Origin: Betaproteobacteria bacterium RIFCSPLOWO2_02_FULL_67_26
Lineage (GTDB): Bacteria; Pseudomonadota; Gammaproteobacteria; Burkholderiales; SG8-41
Assembly: GCA_001771935.1 (NCBI GenBank)
Contig: MERD01000098.1
Location: 1 to 45,549, forward strand
Length of the DNA stretch: 45,549 nucleotides
Reading direction: 5' to 3'
The translations under genes were made by a program, and so were the position numbers. This document shows positions 27,070 through 35,711 of the stretch, in pieces. The notes below the pieces were generated by a model. That model worked only from the letters and a program-made list of their open reading frames with translations, had not been told where the DNA came from and searched no databases. Numbering within the stretch: the first letter of the stretch is position 1; every line of letters begins with the position of its first letter.

Positions 27070-27435
27070 CTAGGGTACGCTCTGCTCCGCCACCTTGTGC
27101 ACCATGAGGTCGAGTTCCTGCTCGACCGATTGCTTGATCTCCGCGTCGTCCGGATAGCACAGCAGCCACAGGTCGGGGAATTCGCCGGTGATGCGCTTGC
27201 GCCGCCCGAGCACCAGCCGGCGCCGCACGTCCTCGATTTCGCGCCTCAGCATGAATTCGGTGCCGTGCTCCCAGTAAATCGAGAGCGTGTCCACCTTCAG
27301 GCCGGAGCGCAGGAGGCGCACCACGAACTCGAAGCGGATCGCGTGCATCCCCATCGAGCGCAACTGCACGACGCGGTGCGACGGCAGGGATTCGTTCGCC
27401 CGCAGCGCCTTGATCTCCTCCTGGCGTGTGGCCAT
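27070..27435 (-). CDS. Hypothetical protein, 121 aa
   Basis: I do not recognise this family. The product is a compact soluble protein with a basic N-terminus (MATRQEEIKALRANE) and an alternating beta-like core (RFEFVVRLLRSGLKVDTLSIYWEHGTEFMLRREIEDVRRRLVLG). The acidic C-terminal helix (DAEIKQSVEQELDLMVHKVAEQ) may be coiled-coil. There is no signal peptide or membrane segment. Codon use looks native and the frame is clean. Its downstream end is 14 bp from copy 2 of the 74-bp repeat. No strong RBS is visible. Confidence 0.55.
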   Translation of the reverse strand: MATRQEEIKALRANESLPSHRVVQLRSMGMHAIRFEFVVRLLRSGLKVDTLSIYWEHGTEFMLRREIEDVRRRLVLGRRKRITGEFPDLWLLCYPDDAEIKQSVEQELDLMVHKVAEQSVP

Positions 27436-27518
27436 AGCGCGATTCGTACTTGTGGTGATGGACTCCGTGTAGCGTAGCCGCCGCAGGGGTGTCTTGCAAA
27501 TCTATCATTCTGTTAGGT

Positions 27519-27974
27519 TTAATAATCCACAACTTGGGCCGGCTCCCCCGCTTTCCAGCGCAACCAGACGCGCAGACGCCGGAAATCGCGGGGTTCCACA
27601 TTGTCCGGCACCAGGATCAGCCTCCGCGCTCCCCGGCGCCGGCGCGGGCGCAGGTTGACGATCGTCAGGCGCGCCGATACGTAGCTCGAGCCGAGCACCT
27701 CGCAATCGAGCCAATCCCCGCGCCGCGTCTGGATTGCGGCCTCGCCGCCGTCCCGGAGCTCGAGCGCGACGATCGCGTGCGGCGCGTGCAGCGCCGCGTC
27801 GCGCCACACGAAAAAGCTGAGGCTGAGCGCCACCGCCATCGTGAGCGCCAGTTTTCCCATCACCGGTATCGGGATCAGCCAGAGGACGGCCGCGGCGACC
27901 AAGTGCGCGGCGCAGAGCGCGGTCGCGAGCGATACCGATGGGGAAATCGCGATGCGCTGGACCACCATGGTCAA
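27519..27974 (-). CDS. YgfX-family membrane protein
   Basis: This 151-residue protein has two adjacent N-terminal hydrophobic segments (about residues 15-35 and 40-58). A short cytoplasmic beta domain ends in the family signature LVPDNVEPRDFRRLRVWLRW. YgfX (CptA) was described as a membrane toxin affecting the cytoskeleton, with SdhE (YgfY/CptB) as partner, and is also linked to flavinylation loci. No sdhE-like gene is visible here, so it is an orphan. Assignment rests on the topology and the DFRRLRV motif. Confidence 0.7.
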   Translation of the reverse strand: MTMVVQRIAISPSVSLATALCAAHLVAAAVLWLIPIPVMGKLALTMAVALSLSFFVWRDAALHAPHAIVALELRDGGEAAIQTRRGDWLDCEVLGSSYVSARLTIVNLRPRRRRGARRLILVPDNVEPRDFRRLRVWLRWKAGEPAQVVDY

Positions 27975-28017
27975 GGCAGCTGCTCGAGCAGCGTGCTCCG
28001 GAAACGGCGGGCGCTCG

Positions 28018-29058
28018 TCACGGCCGCGTAGACCGGTACGACATGGCCTGTTCCGGTCCCGTGATCCTCGCTTCGCGCACGAGCGACAGGATTTCCCGCT
28101 CGCCGGGGCCGCGATACAGCCGGTATTCGCCCCGGTACGTGCCGTCCTGCCATGACCCGTTGCCGCGGGGCCGCCCGACGTAGACCAGCCACTGCGCGAG
28201 ATTGCGGCCGATGCGCCCGCGCTGCTCGGCGATGATCCGGCCGTCCGGGGCCAGCAGGCGCACTTCCTCGAGATCGTCCGCTCGCGCCCCGAAGATCTGC
28301 ACCCAGAAGATCACCGTGGGGGACGCGGCAGTGAAGCGCCCCGCCCGCTCGCGGTCCACGCTGCCGGCCACCACGCTGGGAACCCGGCCGGATATGCCGG
28401 CGTCGAGCAGGCCGGTGTCGATGTACGCGAGCGCCGCGAGCGCTTCGCGCCGCCACAAGGGTTGCTTGCCCGGGCCGCACGGCGCGCCGGGTTCCAGGCC
28501 CACGAACGGGTCCACCGGCCGGCGCTGGTGCCGCACCTCGAAATGCAGGTGCGGAAACTCCGTGTTCCCGGACAGGCCCACCAGGCCGAGCACCTGGCCA
28601 CGCTCGACGGTGTCCCCCGGCAGCACGGTGACGCTCCGCCGGCGCAAATGCGCATACTGGGTCTGCCAGCCGTTCCCGTGCTCGATCACGACGGAGTTTC
28701 CCGCCTCCCTTCCCGCGATCGATTCCGCGCCGGCGATGAGCACGCTGATGTCCGGCATCCCGTCCCGCACGGCACGCACCCGCCCGGCGGCGGCGGCGAG
28801 GACGGGGACCCCGTGCCGGACCCAGTCTGCGTCCGTCACGCGGATATCGATGCCGCGGTGGCCGTCATAGGTGAGAAACCCGCAGCGGTAGTCGCGCGCG
28901 CCCTGCCCCCGCCCGTGATCCACGTAATTCTGGATGAGGCAGGTCTTGCCCGTCTCGCAGGCAAGAGGAACCGACAGGGACGGCGCCTGCTGCGGCCAGG
29001 CCGCCGCGCAGACCAGGGCGAGGACCGGCGCCGCCAGATTCCGGTAAGCCCTGCGCAT
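28018..29058 (-). CDS. M23-family peptidoglycan metallopeptidase (LytM-type)
   Basis: This is a predicted periplasmic zinc endopeptidase or regulator acting on peptidoglycan cross-bridges. It has 346 residues from the Met at 29058 with an N-terminal signal peptide (RRAYRNLAAPVLALVCAAA). The catalytic domain is intact: H67 and D71 in GHRGIDI, H137 in YAHLRRR, and H170/H172 in PHLHFEV. A C-terminal 130-residue beta-rich domain follows. The frame runs open to 29142 but the extra 28 residues precede the signal peptide and are unlikely. It lies downstream of two small unknown genes. Confidence 0.87.
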   Translation of the reverse strand: MRRAYRNLAAPVLALVCAAAWPQQAPSLSVPLACETGKTCLIQNYVDHGRGQGARDYRCGFLTYDGHRGIDIRVTDADWVRHGVPVLAAAAGRVRAVRDGMPDISVLIAGAESIAGREAGNSVVIEHGNGWQTQYAHLRRRSVTVLPGDTVERGQVLGLVGLSGNTEFPHLHFEVRHQRRPVDPFVGLEPGAPCGPGKQPLWRREALAALAYIDTGLLDAGISGRVPSVVAGSVDRERAGRFTAASPTVIFWVQIFGARADDLEEVRLLAPDGRIIAEQRGRIGRNLAQWLVYVGRPRGNGSWQDGTYRGEYRLYRGPGEREILSLVREARITGPEQAMSYRSTRP

Positions 29059-29101
29059 GGGATCGCAGCCTCGAATCGTGCCGGCGACGGGCTTGCGCGC
29101 C

Positions 29102-29491
29102 TCAGCCGTCCTTCTTGACGCTTGCGGCGCGCTGCTGGGCAAGCCCGGCCGCCACCCGGCCGAGCTGCTGGTGGAGGCTCGCCAGGGCGTCGTAGCTCAT
29201 CGCCACCCGCACCGCGAGCTTGCCGCTGATGCTCTCCGGCAGCTTGCTCCCCTGCCGCGCCATCCGCGGCAGCGCCGCCAGCATGCCGGGCTCGAGGAAA
29301 CCGAAATCGATGAAGGCCATGCCGGGCGCGGCGTTGAGCATCGCGTAGTTGGCCACCACCGGCTGGTCGGAATTGCCCACCGGAACCAGCCGGATGCCCA
29401 GCTCGACCGTCCTCGATTGCGTCGCGGCGTCCGGCGTGCCCTCGGCGCCGGCAGGTTGCTCCGCGCCCTTTTTCCCTTTTGCTTCCGCCAT
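29102..29491 (-). CDS. Small hypothetical protein, DUF3467-like
   Basis: The 129-residue product has a low-complexity Lys/Ala/Gly N-terminus (about 25 residues). A compact domain follows: PVVANYAMLNAAPGMAFIDFG, a Pro/Gly loop, and VRVAMSYDALASLHQQLGRVAAGL. The NYA...DFG...A..YDAL..L pattern recalls the small DUF3467 family, but this is only a visual resemblance. It sits 18 bp downstream of the CmcJ/NvfI-like gene and is probably in the same transcript. Function is unknown. Confidence 0.6.
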   Translation of the reverse strand: MAEAKGKKGAEQPAGAEGTPDAATQSRTVELGIRLVPVGNSDQPVVANYAMLNAAPGMAFIDFGFLEPGMLAALPRMARQGSKLPESISGKLAVRVAMSYDALASLHQQLGRVAAGLAQQRAASVKKDG

Positions 29492-29509
29492 GGTCCAGCT
29501 CTCCTTTTG

Positions 29510-30340
29510 TCAGCCGCCGAAGAACGCCAGCGCGCGTGCCTCGATGCTCTGCCGCGGTGGCGCGCCGGGCGGGGTATCCGGATCCTCGAACGACGTGTGC
29601 GGCGTGAAGCGGGCCCGGCCGTCCTGTTCCGAATCGTACACCTTGAACACCAGCGCCTCGTCACGCCGCATCCGCGGGAAGTAGAACCAGCGGTGGCCCG
29701 GGTTGTGCATCAGGCGGTAAGTCTGCCCGACCCGGCCGGGGTAGCGGCGCTCGGCCACCAGCAAATCCTCGAATGCGACGCTGCCCGCATCGGCGACGGC
29801 CAGCGGGTTGGACTGGATCGGCTGGTTGATCGCGCGCCAGACCTGGATGATCGCGAAGCGGTGCGCGAGGAGCCGCTCCGCCTCGTCGGGCAGCAGGTCC
29901 CGCACCCGCTGCGGGCCCGACCACTCCGTGTAGTCGTTGTGCGCCGAGAGCACCGGCTCGCGGATGAGCCTCGCCTCGCGCTCACCCTCGTCGCCCGAGC
30001 GCAGCGTGTGGTCGAACAATACGACGCGCGACGCGCCGGACAGCTCCCTGATGAGCCGCTCGACTTCGGGGTAGTACACGGCGTTCAGCTGCGCGGGATC
30101 GAAAAAGTCCGTGACCCGGGTCTTGTGCTCGACGAACACGAAGCCGTTGCCGTCCAGGGAGAAAGCGAGCGCCAGCGGCCGGCCGTCTCGGACGTCCATC
30201 CGCCGCAGCTCATGCCGGCCGGACTTGCGGCGGCGGATATTGTTCGGGCCGTAGGTCTCGTTGACGAGCTTCTCGCCCGTGTCCACGGTGTAGGGAATTT
30301 CCGCGCTGATCGAGCGCTCCGCTGTCAGGGCAGGTGGCAT
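29510..30340 (-). CDS. CmcJ/NvfI-family (GA4-desaturase-like) protein
   Basis: The 276-residue product starts at MPPALTAERS. It shows the pattern of the CmcJ/NvfI family, which is common in fungi: VVLFDHTLR, VLSAHNDYTEWSGPQRVRDLL, IQVWRAINQPIQSNPLAVADAGSV, RWFYFPRMRRDEALVFKVYDS and FTPHTSFEDPD. The conserved HND and the later H in PHTSF are candidates for an iron/2-oxoglutarate-type facial triad, so an oxygenase or hydroxylase role is plausible but unproven. The reading frame extends upstream to 30502, overlapping the cyclase gene, and that part is not conserved-looking. It lies 11 bp downstream of the cyclase gene. Confidence 0.75.
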   Translation of the reverse strand: MPPALTAERSISAEIPYTVDTGEKLVNETYGPNNIRRRKSGRHELRRMDVRDGRPLALAFSLDGNGFVFVEHKTRVTDFFDPAQLNAVYYPEVERLIRELSGASRVVLFDHTLRSGDEGEREARLIREPVLSAHNDYTEWSGPQRVRDLLPDEAERLLAHRFAIIQVWRAINQPIQSNPLAVADAGSVAFEDLLVAERRYPGRVGQTYRLMHNPGHRWFYFPRMRRDEALVFKVYDSEQDGRARFTPHTSFEDPDTPPGAPPRQSIEARALAFFGG

Positions 30341-30351
30341 GGCGAATTTCC

Positions 30352-32709
30352 TCAATTTCCCTGGACGGTCCAGACCCCGTCCCAGCCCGGGCGGGGCGGC
30401 TCGACGCGGTAGACCTCGCAGCGCTCGAGATACAGGCGCGACGGGCGGTCGCCGGGCCACGCCGTCAGCGCTTCGCTGAAACACACCGCCGCCCGCGCCC
30501 ACGACTGCTTGCGGTAGTGGGCGACGCCTTGCACGAACGCGGGAACCACCACGTCGAGATTGGGAAAGCTCTCCGGCGTGTGGTGGTCCAGCACCTCGTA
30601 GATGGACACCGGGGTATTCATGCCCCTGACCCGTATCAGGTCGAGCTCGCGCAGGTTCACCGGGCGCTTCAGCCGTCCCGCCGTGGTCTGGCAGATCAGC
30701 ACGCTGGTGCCGTAGTACTTGTTCGCATTCTCGAGCCGCTCGGCGAGGTTCACGCGGTCGCCGATCACGGTGTACTCCAGCCGCTTGGGCGAGCCGATGC
30801 TGCCCGCCACGACGTGGCCGGTGCTGATGCCGACGCCGATGCGTATCGCCTCCTGGCCCGCCGCCACCCTGCGGACGTTCAGCTCGCGCAGCGCCACCAT
30901 CATCCGGCTGCCGACGGTCACCGCGTTGTCGGCGTCCTGGTCGGTCGCGAGCACGGACCCGAACACGGCCATGATCATGTCGCCGATGTACTTGTCGAGG
31001 ATGCCGTTGTGCTCGAACACGACGTCAACCATGTCGGTGAAATACTCGTTGAGCATCGACACGGTCTCCTTGGCGCCGAGCCGCTCCGACATGGAGGTGA
31101 ATCCCCGGATGTCCGAGAACAGCACGCTGACCTCGCGGCCGGTGCCGTTCAGCACGGCGTCGCCGCATTCCAGCAGCTGGTCCATCACCGCCTTGCTCAT
31201 GTAGCGCGACATCGTGGTCCGCAGCCGCTTCTCCCGGGTGATGTCCTCCATGACCAGCATGGAGCCGAGCGGCTCGTCCCGCATGTTGCGCAGCGGCACC
31301 GCGGCCAGGTTGACGGAGACCGCCGCGTGCCCGTCCACCAGCAGGTCGGTATCCACCGTGATATCGATCTTCCCGGTGCCGTGGACTTTCTCGAGGCTTC
31401 TCGTGACCCAGCCGTTCCGTTCCCCGAAAACATCGCGCGCCGCCTTGCCGAGGAGGTCGCCTTCCGCCCGCTTGAGTATCCGCTGCGCCGAGTCGTTGAC
31501 CTTGCTCACCACGTTGGCGGTGTCGAGCGTGACCACGCCGTTGCTCATGCTGCGCAGGATGCTTTCGTTGTAATTGTGCGAATCGCTCACTTCCTCGAAC
31601 AACTGCGCGTTCTCGATGCACACCGCCGCCTGCGCGCAGAGCGCCGCCAGGCGCTTCTGGTCGGCGGCCGTGAACGCCCCCTCTTTCTTGTTCAGGATCT
31701 CCATCACGCCGACCTTGTTTCCCCCCTTGGTGGCGATCGGCATGCACAGGATGTTGCGCGTGCGGTAGCCGGTGCCCTTGTCCACCTCGGGGTTGAACCG
31801 CAGGTCGGTGTAGGCGTCGGCGATGCTGATGGTGGCCCCGAACGTGAAGCACTCGCCCGCGATGCCGGCGTTTGCCGGGAAGCGGATCTCGTTGACCGCC
31901 ACGCCGCCCGCGACCCGCGAGTAGAGCTCGTCGCGCGCCGGGTCATGGAGAAACAGGGACCCCCGGTCGGCTCCCAGCAGGTGCGTCGCCGCCACCAGGA
32001 TTTTTTCGAGCAGCGGATCGAGGTGGATCTCCGAGGCGATCAGGCTCACCACGTCGAGGAACATCGCCTCCTCGCGCTGGGCGCGCTCGACTTTCTCGAA
32101 GAGGCGCGCGTTCTCGAGCGCGGCGGCGGCCTGCGAGGACAGCGCCTCGAGCAGGTGCTGGTCCTCGACGTCGAACTGGCCTTCCCGCTTGTTGAGCGCC
32201 TGGGTGACCCCGATGACCTCGTTCTTCTTGTTCCGGATCGGCACGCACAGCATGTTGCGGGTCCGGTACCCGGTGCGCGTGTCGACGTCCCGGTTGAAGC
32301 GGTCGTCGGCGTAGGTGTCGTGGATGATCACCCCTTCGCCCCGGGTGAAGACGGAGCCCGCGATGCCGCGGTCGCCGGGAAACCGCACCTCCCCCATGGC
32401 GTTGCCCTGCATCACCCGCGAAAACAGTTCCTGGGTGTCGGAGTCGTACAGGAACATCGAGCTGCGCTCGACGTTGAGGGTCTCGGTGACCACTTCCATC
32501 AGGCGGGGAAACAGGACGTCCAGCGACAGGGTGTCCGACACCCGGTTCGCGATGTCCACCAGGGCGGAAGTGCGGCGCACCAGCTCCGTGATCCGCATGA
32601 AGAGCTGCGTCTTCTCGGGCTCGGACAGACCGTGCAGCAGGCGCTCGATGTCGGCCTGCTGCAGACGCCGTTCCAGTATCCCGCGGATGGTTTCGAAATC
32701 GATCTGCAT
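30352..32709 (-). CDS. GAF-GAF-PAS-type class III adenylate/guanylate cyclase
   Basis: This is a predicted cytoplasmic sensor cyclase of 785 residues. GAF1 spans about 50-205 and GAF2 about 220-375; both contain RF(P)...GIAG and TGYRTRN motifs like those of cyanobacterial CyaB-type regulators. A PAS-like segment covers about 380-495. A cyclase domain at 525-700 has metal-binding D533 (FSDIRGFTSMSE) and D577 (KYIGDMIMAVFG), and transition-state residues N654 and R658 (VIGDRVNLAER). K573 before YIGD favours ATP over GTP. The about 60-residue tail looks TPR-like. The phosphoesterase 1 kb upstream could be its partner. Confidence 0.9.
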   Translation of the reverse strand: MQIDFETIRGILERRLQQADIERLLHGLSEPEKTQLFMRITELVRRTSALVDIANRVSDTLSLDVLFPRLMEVVTETLNVERSSMFLYDSDTQELFSRVMQGNAMGEVRFPGDRGIAGSVFTRGEGVIIHDTYADDRFNRDVDTRTGYRTRNMLCVPIRNKKNEVIGVTQALNKREGQFDVEDQHLLEALSSQAAAALENARLFEKVERAQREEAMFLDVVSLIASEIHLDPLLEKILVAATHLLGADRGSLFLHDPARDELYSRVAGGVAVNEIRFPANAGIAGECFTFGATISIADAYTDLRFNPEVDKGTGYRTRNILCMPIATKGGNKVGVMEILNKKEGAFTAADQKRLAALCAQAAVCIENAQLFEEVSDSHNYNESILRSMSNGVVTLDTANVVSKVNDSAQRILKRAEGDLLGKAARDVFGERNGWVTRSLEKVHGTGKIDITVDTDLLVDGHAAVSVNLAAVPLRNMRDEPLGSMLVMEDITREKRLRTTMSRYMSKAVMDQLLECGDAVLNGTGREVSVLFSDIRGFTSMSERLGAKETVSMLNEYFTDMVDVVFEHNGILDKYIGDMIMAVFGSVLATDQDADNAVTVGSRMMVALRELNVRRVAAGQEAIRIGVGISTGHVVAGSIGSPKRLEYTVIGDRVNLAERLENANKYYGTSVLICQTTAGRLKRPVNLRELDLIRVRGMNTPVSIYEVLDHHTPESFPNLDVVVPAFVQGVAHYRKQSWARAAVCFSEALTAWPGDRPSRLYLERCEVYRVEPPRPGWDGVWTVQGN

Positions 32710-32775
32710 ATCCGGCTGCCCGGCCCGTCAGGACTGCACAGGACCCGTATGCCGTTCCCCTGTTAACATCATGCT

Positions 32776-32802
32776 GCCAAAAGGGAATATTCCCCTTTCG
32801 GC
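32776..32802. promoter_or_regulatory. Hairpin/palindrome around GGGAATATTCCC
   Basis: The 12-bp perfect palindrome GGGAATATTCCC (32783-32794) is embedded in a longer near-perfect inverted repeat (arms GCCAAAAGGG and CCCCTTTCGGC). It is about 70 bp upstream of the cyclase start and 45 bp downstream of the preceding gene. It could be a terminator without a clear T tract, or an operator of the cyclase gene. Confidence 0.4.
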
Positions 32803-32847
32803 ACCCAAGATGCAAATCACCCGGCAGGCCGGGCGGAGAAACGCGAA

Positions 32848-33537
32848 TTACCCTTCAGAGGTATACCGCGCGAACAGCCGGCCGCTGTCGGTCGCCCGGG
32901 ACTGAAAGACGCCTTCCGGGGACATCGGGATATGCAGGAACTGCCCCTGCTCCACCAGGCCGGCATTCTGCAGGTCGCGAACGACCATCTCGCGCTCGTT
33001 GGTCCTGCCCCGCAGCGCCGGGACGCAGTGCTCAATCACCGCCGAAGTGGATCCGTTCTGCCAGCGGGGGACGGGGACGTCGTGCCGCTGCATCCATTTC
33101 ACCGGGTCGTTCAGCACCGCCAGCGTCGCCAGGTGCACCGGCGTCAGGTAGTCGATGAGCCGCAGAAACATCAACTGCAGCAGCTCGTCCGGGCCGCCGG
33201 GCAGGGCGGCGTTCACCACCGCGTACTTGAGCGCCCTCAACTTTTCCTCGTCGTGATTGCGGCACGCGATCAGGGTGGCTTCGCTCACGACGGTGAGGAA
33301 CTGGTCGCTTCCCAATATCGTTTCCGCGGCCTCCGGATCGAGCTGTTCCCGGATCCCGGCGAAAGCCTCTTCCAGGCGCTGGTTCCAGACCTCGCGGCGG
33401 CGTTCCGTCAGGCCGCGGAAGACGCTGTTCATGAAATCGAATATCGACCTCTTGTCGCCCTTGCCCGGCGCAGCCTCCGGTGCCTGTGTCCTGGGCCGCT
33501 CGGCTACCGACGGGTTTTCTTCTGATGGAGGTGTCAT
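32848..33537 (-). CDS. Hypothetical protein, 229 aa
   Basis: I do not recognise this family. With the start at 33537 (MTPPSEENPS) the product has a Pro/Ala-rich N-terminus, then a mostly helical domain (KRSIFDFMNSVFRGLTERRREVWNQRLEEAFAGIREQ through LRLIDYLTPVHLATLAVL). The C-terminal part, with REMVVRDLQNAGLVEQGQFLHIPMSPEGVF, could be a winged-helix-like module. There is no signal peptide or membrane span. The frame is open upstream to 33831, where it overlaps the phosphoesterase gene, but that extension is not protein-like. A 25-bp imperfect palindrome lies about 100 bp upstream of the start. Confidence 0.6.
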   Translation of the reverse strand: MTPPSEENPSVAERPRTQAPEAAPGKGDKRSIFDFMNSVFRGLTERRREVWNQRLEEAFAGIREQLDPEAAETILGSDQFLTVVSEATLIACRNHDEEKLRALKYAVVNAALPGGPDELLQLMFLRLIDYLTPVHLATLAVLNDPVKWMQRHDVPVPRWQNGSTSAVIEHCVPALRGRTNEREMVVRDLQNAGLVEQGQFLHIPMSPEGVFQSRATDSGRLFARYTSEG

Positions 33538-33639
33538 GGCTGGAGTCCCGGGCGGCGTGGAGCCCAATCTAGTCTCAAAAGCGCCGGGCGGGAAGCCTGT
33601 TGCCGGATTATTTTGTGCTCGCGGAAAAACACCTTCCTC

Positions 33640-33664
33640 AAACCTAACATTTTGTGAGGTTTGG
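33640..33664. promoter_or_regulatory. Imperfect palindrome upstream of hypothetical gene
   Basis: CAAACCT-a-ACA / TGT-g-AGGTTTG, with a 3-nt centre, lies in the 217-bp spacer between the phosphoesterase gene and the 229-residue hypothetical gene, both leftward. It may be an operator or a short hairpin. The decamer TGTTAGGTTT from it also occurs at 27511-27520, which may be chance. Confidence 0.3.
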
Positions 33665-33754
33665 ACCGCCGTGACGGGGTTTACCGCTCCCGCGCCGCCG
33701 TGTGGCGGTGTATACGGGATCCGGTGTGCGCGGGTTCCGACCCCCTCAACGCGC

Positions 33755-34588
33755 TTACTCTCCGAGCTTGTGGATGTAATTCTCGTGGCGGAACAGAAAA
33801 TCGCTGCCGACGATGCGATGATCGAAGCCATCAGGGCGAAACCGATAGTCGATGAACCCGACCTCGCGCGTACCCCAATGCAGTATTGAAGGGGCGCCGT
33901 TGACGCAAGCGGTGGATGGGCCCCAGAAATGGTAGATGCCCTCGAATGAAAACGTGCGCGTCTGATGCTTGTGTCCGCAACTGATAAGCCTCACCCCGTG
34001 AGTCCTGCAAAGCCCGAGCAGGCGGGTGCGGCTGGCGGAATCGAGGCAGGACTGGCGCAACGTGAGGTCCTCCGGGTCGGGCTCGGAAGGGTGGTTCAGG
34101 AACAGCGGCTTGTGAATGAAGAGCGCGATCGGCTTGCCGGCGTGCTCGGCAAAGCAACGTTCGATGAAAGACCACTGCTCCGCTTCTTCGGCGAGCCCGC
34201 CGCTGCCGAAGAGCTGCGCGTTGACACCGACGAAGCCCCAGCCGGCGCCCGCAAAGGACCAGCGGTCCTCGCCGTAACAGCGAAGAAACCGTGCGATGCG
34301 CTCGCCATTGATGCGCTGGGGCATCTTGCCGAAGCGCACGTTGTCGCCGACATCGTGGTTGCCGGCAAGCACCCGGCGGGTGACGCCGAGCCGGCCGATC
34401 TGCTCGCGGGCGACGGCATGATCGGCATCCGCGTCGGGATCGCTCATCACCAGATCACCGTTGATGACGGCCAGATCCGGTTTCTCGCGAGCGGTCCAGG
34501 CGCAAACCTTGTTCCAGTTGTCCAGGTGCTGTTCCTGGCCTGCGCCAAGGTGAAGATCGGCCAGTTGAACGATTCGAAGCTCGGTCAT
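33755..34588 (-). CDS. Calcineurin-like metallophosphoesterase
   Basis: A 277-residue dinuclear-metal phosphoesterase with all five blocks: DLHLG (D11, H13), INGDLVMSD, AGNHD, the HKP histidine (ALFIHKPL) and GHKHQT. This arrangement matches class III cyclic-nucleotide phosphodiesterases (CpdA-like) as well as other phosphoesterases, so substrate is not fixed by sequence. Its nearness to a class III nucleotide cyclase makes cyclic-nucleotide hydrolysis a reasonable hypothesis. It is separated from the alcohol dehydrogenase gene by 60 bp. Confidence 0.83.
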   Translation of the reverse strand: MTELRIVQLADLHLGAGQEQHLDNWNKVCAWTAREKPDLAVINGDLVMSDPDADADHAVAREQIGRLGVTRRVLAGNHDVGDNVRFGKMPQRINGERIARFLRCYGEDRWSFAGAGWGFVGVNAQLFGSGGLAEEAEQWSFIERCFAEHAGKPIALFIHKPLFLNHPSEPDPEDLTLRQSCLDSASRTRLLGLCRTHGVRLISCGHKHQTRTFSFEGIYHFWGPSTACVNGAPSILHWGTREVGFIDYRFRPDGFDHRIVGSDFLFRHENYIHKLGE

Positions 34589-34648
34589 CGTGTATCGGTT
34601 CCGGTGATGCCTGGGAAACCCAACGATGCCATAGCGGGCGGATCGGGT

Positions 34649-35686
34649 CTAGGCTGAACCGACGAGCAACGCCGCGCGCCCGGTGATCTCGCCCCGCTCC
34701 AGCCGTTCGTGCAATGCCTCGGCCTGGGCGAGGGGCCGGACATCGCTGACGAGCGGCCACACCTCGCCGCGCGCAACGATGTCGAGCGTCTCGAGGATCT
34801 CGGTGCGCGTCACGTAGCGGCTGCCGAGCAGGTCCTGCTCGCCGAGCATGATGTCGAGCGAGGACGCCTGAAAGGTCCTGCCGGCGCCTCCCAGCGTCAC
34901 CAGCCGCCCCCGCCGCCCCAGTGCCTTGATCCCCGCTTCGAGAGTCGTCGTGGCGGAGACGTAATCGATGGCGACATCGACGCCCTGGCCGCGCGTGAGG
35001 TCGCGCAGCGCCGCGGCCGGATCGCAAGCCGAGGCGTCGATCACGGCGTCGGCGCCGGCCTTGAGGCAGGCGTCGAGCTTCGCGCGTGTCACGTCGACGG
35101 CAATCACTTTCGCCTTCGCCCATTTCGCCAGCATCACCTGGTGGATGCCGACGCCGCCGCCGGCGCCGAACACGGCGACGGTCTCGCCGGCCCTGACGCG
35201 GGCCCGCTTGAGCACCTTGTACGGCGTCGCCAGTGCATCGGTGATCACGCCGATCTGCGCCGGGTGCGCCTTGTAGTCGAGGCCCGCCGGCAGCTTGATG
35301 AAGACGTGCGCCGGGAGCTTGATGAACTGGGCGTATCCGCCGTCGCAATGACGCCCGACGTTGCCGCCCGGGTTGTCGCACAGCGGCTCCAGGCTCGAGA
35401 GGCACCAGCGGCAATGGCCGCAGTTGAGGTAATAGTAGGCGGTGACCGCATCGCCGGCGGCAAGTCCTCTGACGCCCGCTCCGGTCTCGACGATTTCCCC
35501 GGTGATCTCGTGGCCGATGATGCGCGGGAACGGGGCCGTAATCCGTCCCGCCTTGATGTGCTGGATGGTCAATCCGGCGCCGCACGCCAGCACGCGGGCG
35601 ACCGCCTCGCCCGGCCCCGCGACGGGATCGGGAACGTCCATCAGCTCGAACGGCGTGTTCGGGCCCTTCAGAACCATTGCTTTCAT
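34649..35686 (-). CDS. Zinc-dependent alcohol dehydrogenase (MDR family)
   Basis: This NAD(P)-dependent medium-chain dehydrogenase has 345 residues. Catalytic-zinc residues are C35 and H59-E60 (IIGHEITGEI). The structural-zinc cysteines are in CGHCRWCLSSLEPLC (C89, C92, C95, C103). The cofactor fold begins at VAVFGAGGGVGIH. The substrate loop after C35 reads GAGLTIQH, not the GVCHTD of ethanol dehydrogenases, so the substrate is probably a larger or cyclic alcohol. It lies 25 bp downstream of the acyl-CoA dehydrogenase gene, and the pair may act in degradation of an acyl or alicyclic compound. Confidence 0.9.
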   Translation of the reverse strand: MKAMVLKGPNTPFELMDVPDPVAGPGEAVARVLACGAGLTIQHIKAGRITAPFPRIIGHEITGEIVETGAGVRGLAAGDAVTAYYYLNCGHCRWCLSSLEPLCDNPGGNVGRHCDGGYAQFIKLPAHVFIKLPAGLDYKAHPAQIGVITDALATPYKVLKRARVRAGETVAVFGAGGGVGIHQVMLAKWAKAKVIAVDVTRAKLDACLKAGADAVIDASACDPAAALRDLTRGQGVDVAIDYVSATTTLEAGIKALGRRGRLVTLGGAGRTFQASSLDIMLGEQDLLGSRYVTRTEILETLDIVARGEVWPLVSDVRPLAQAEALHERLERGEITGRAALLVGSA

Positions 35687-35711
35687 GCGCGTCGCCCCGC
35701 CGAGCCGCGGC

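Noticed and set aside
30334-32766. 810-codon plus-strand open frame opposite the cyclase
   Set aside because: Mirror of the codon structure of the real gene; no domain pattern.
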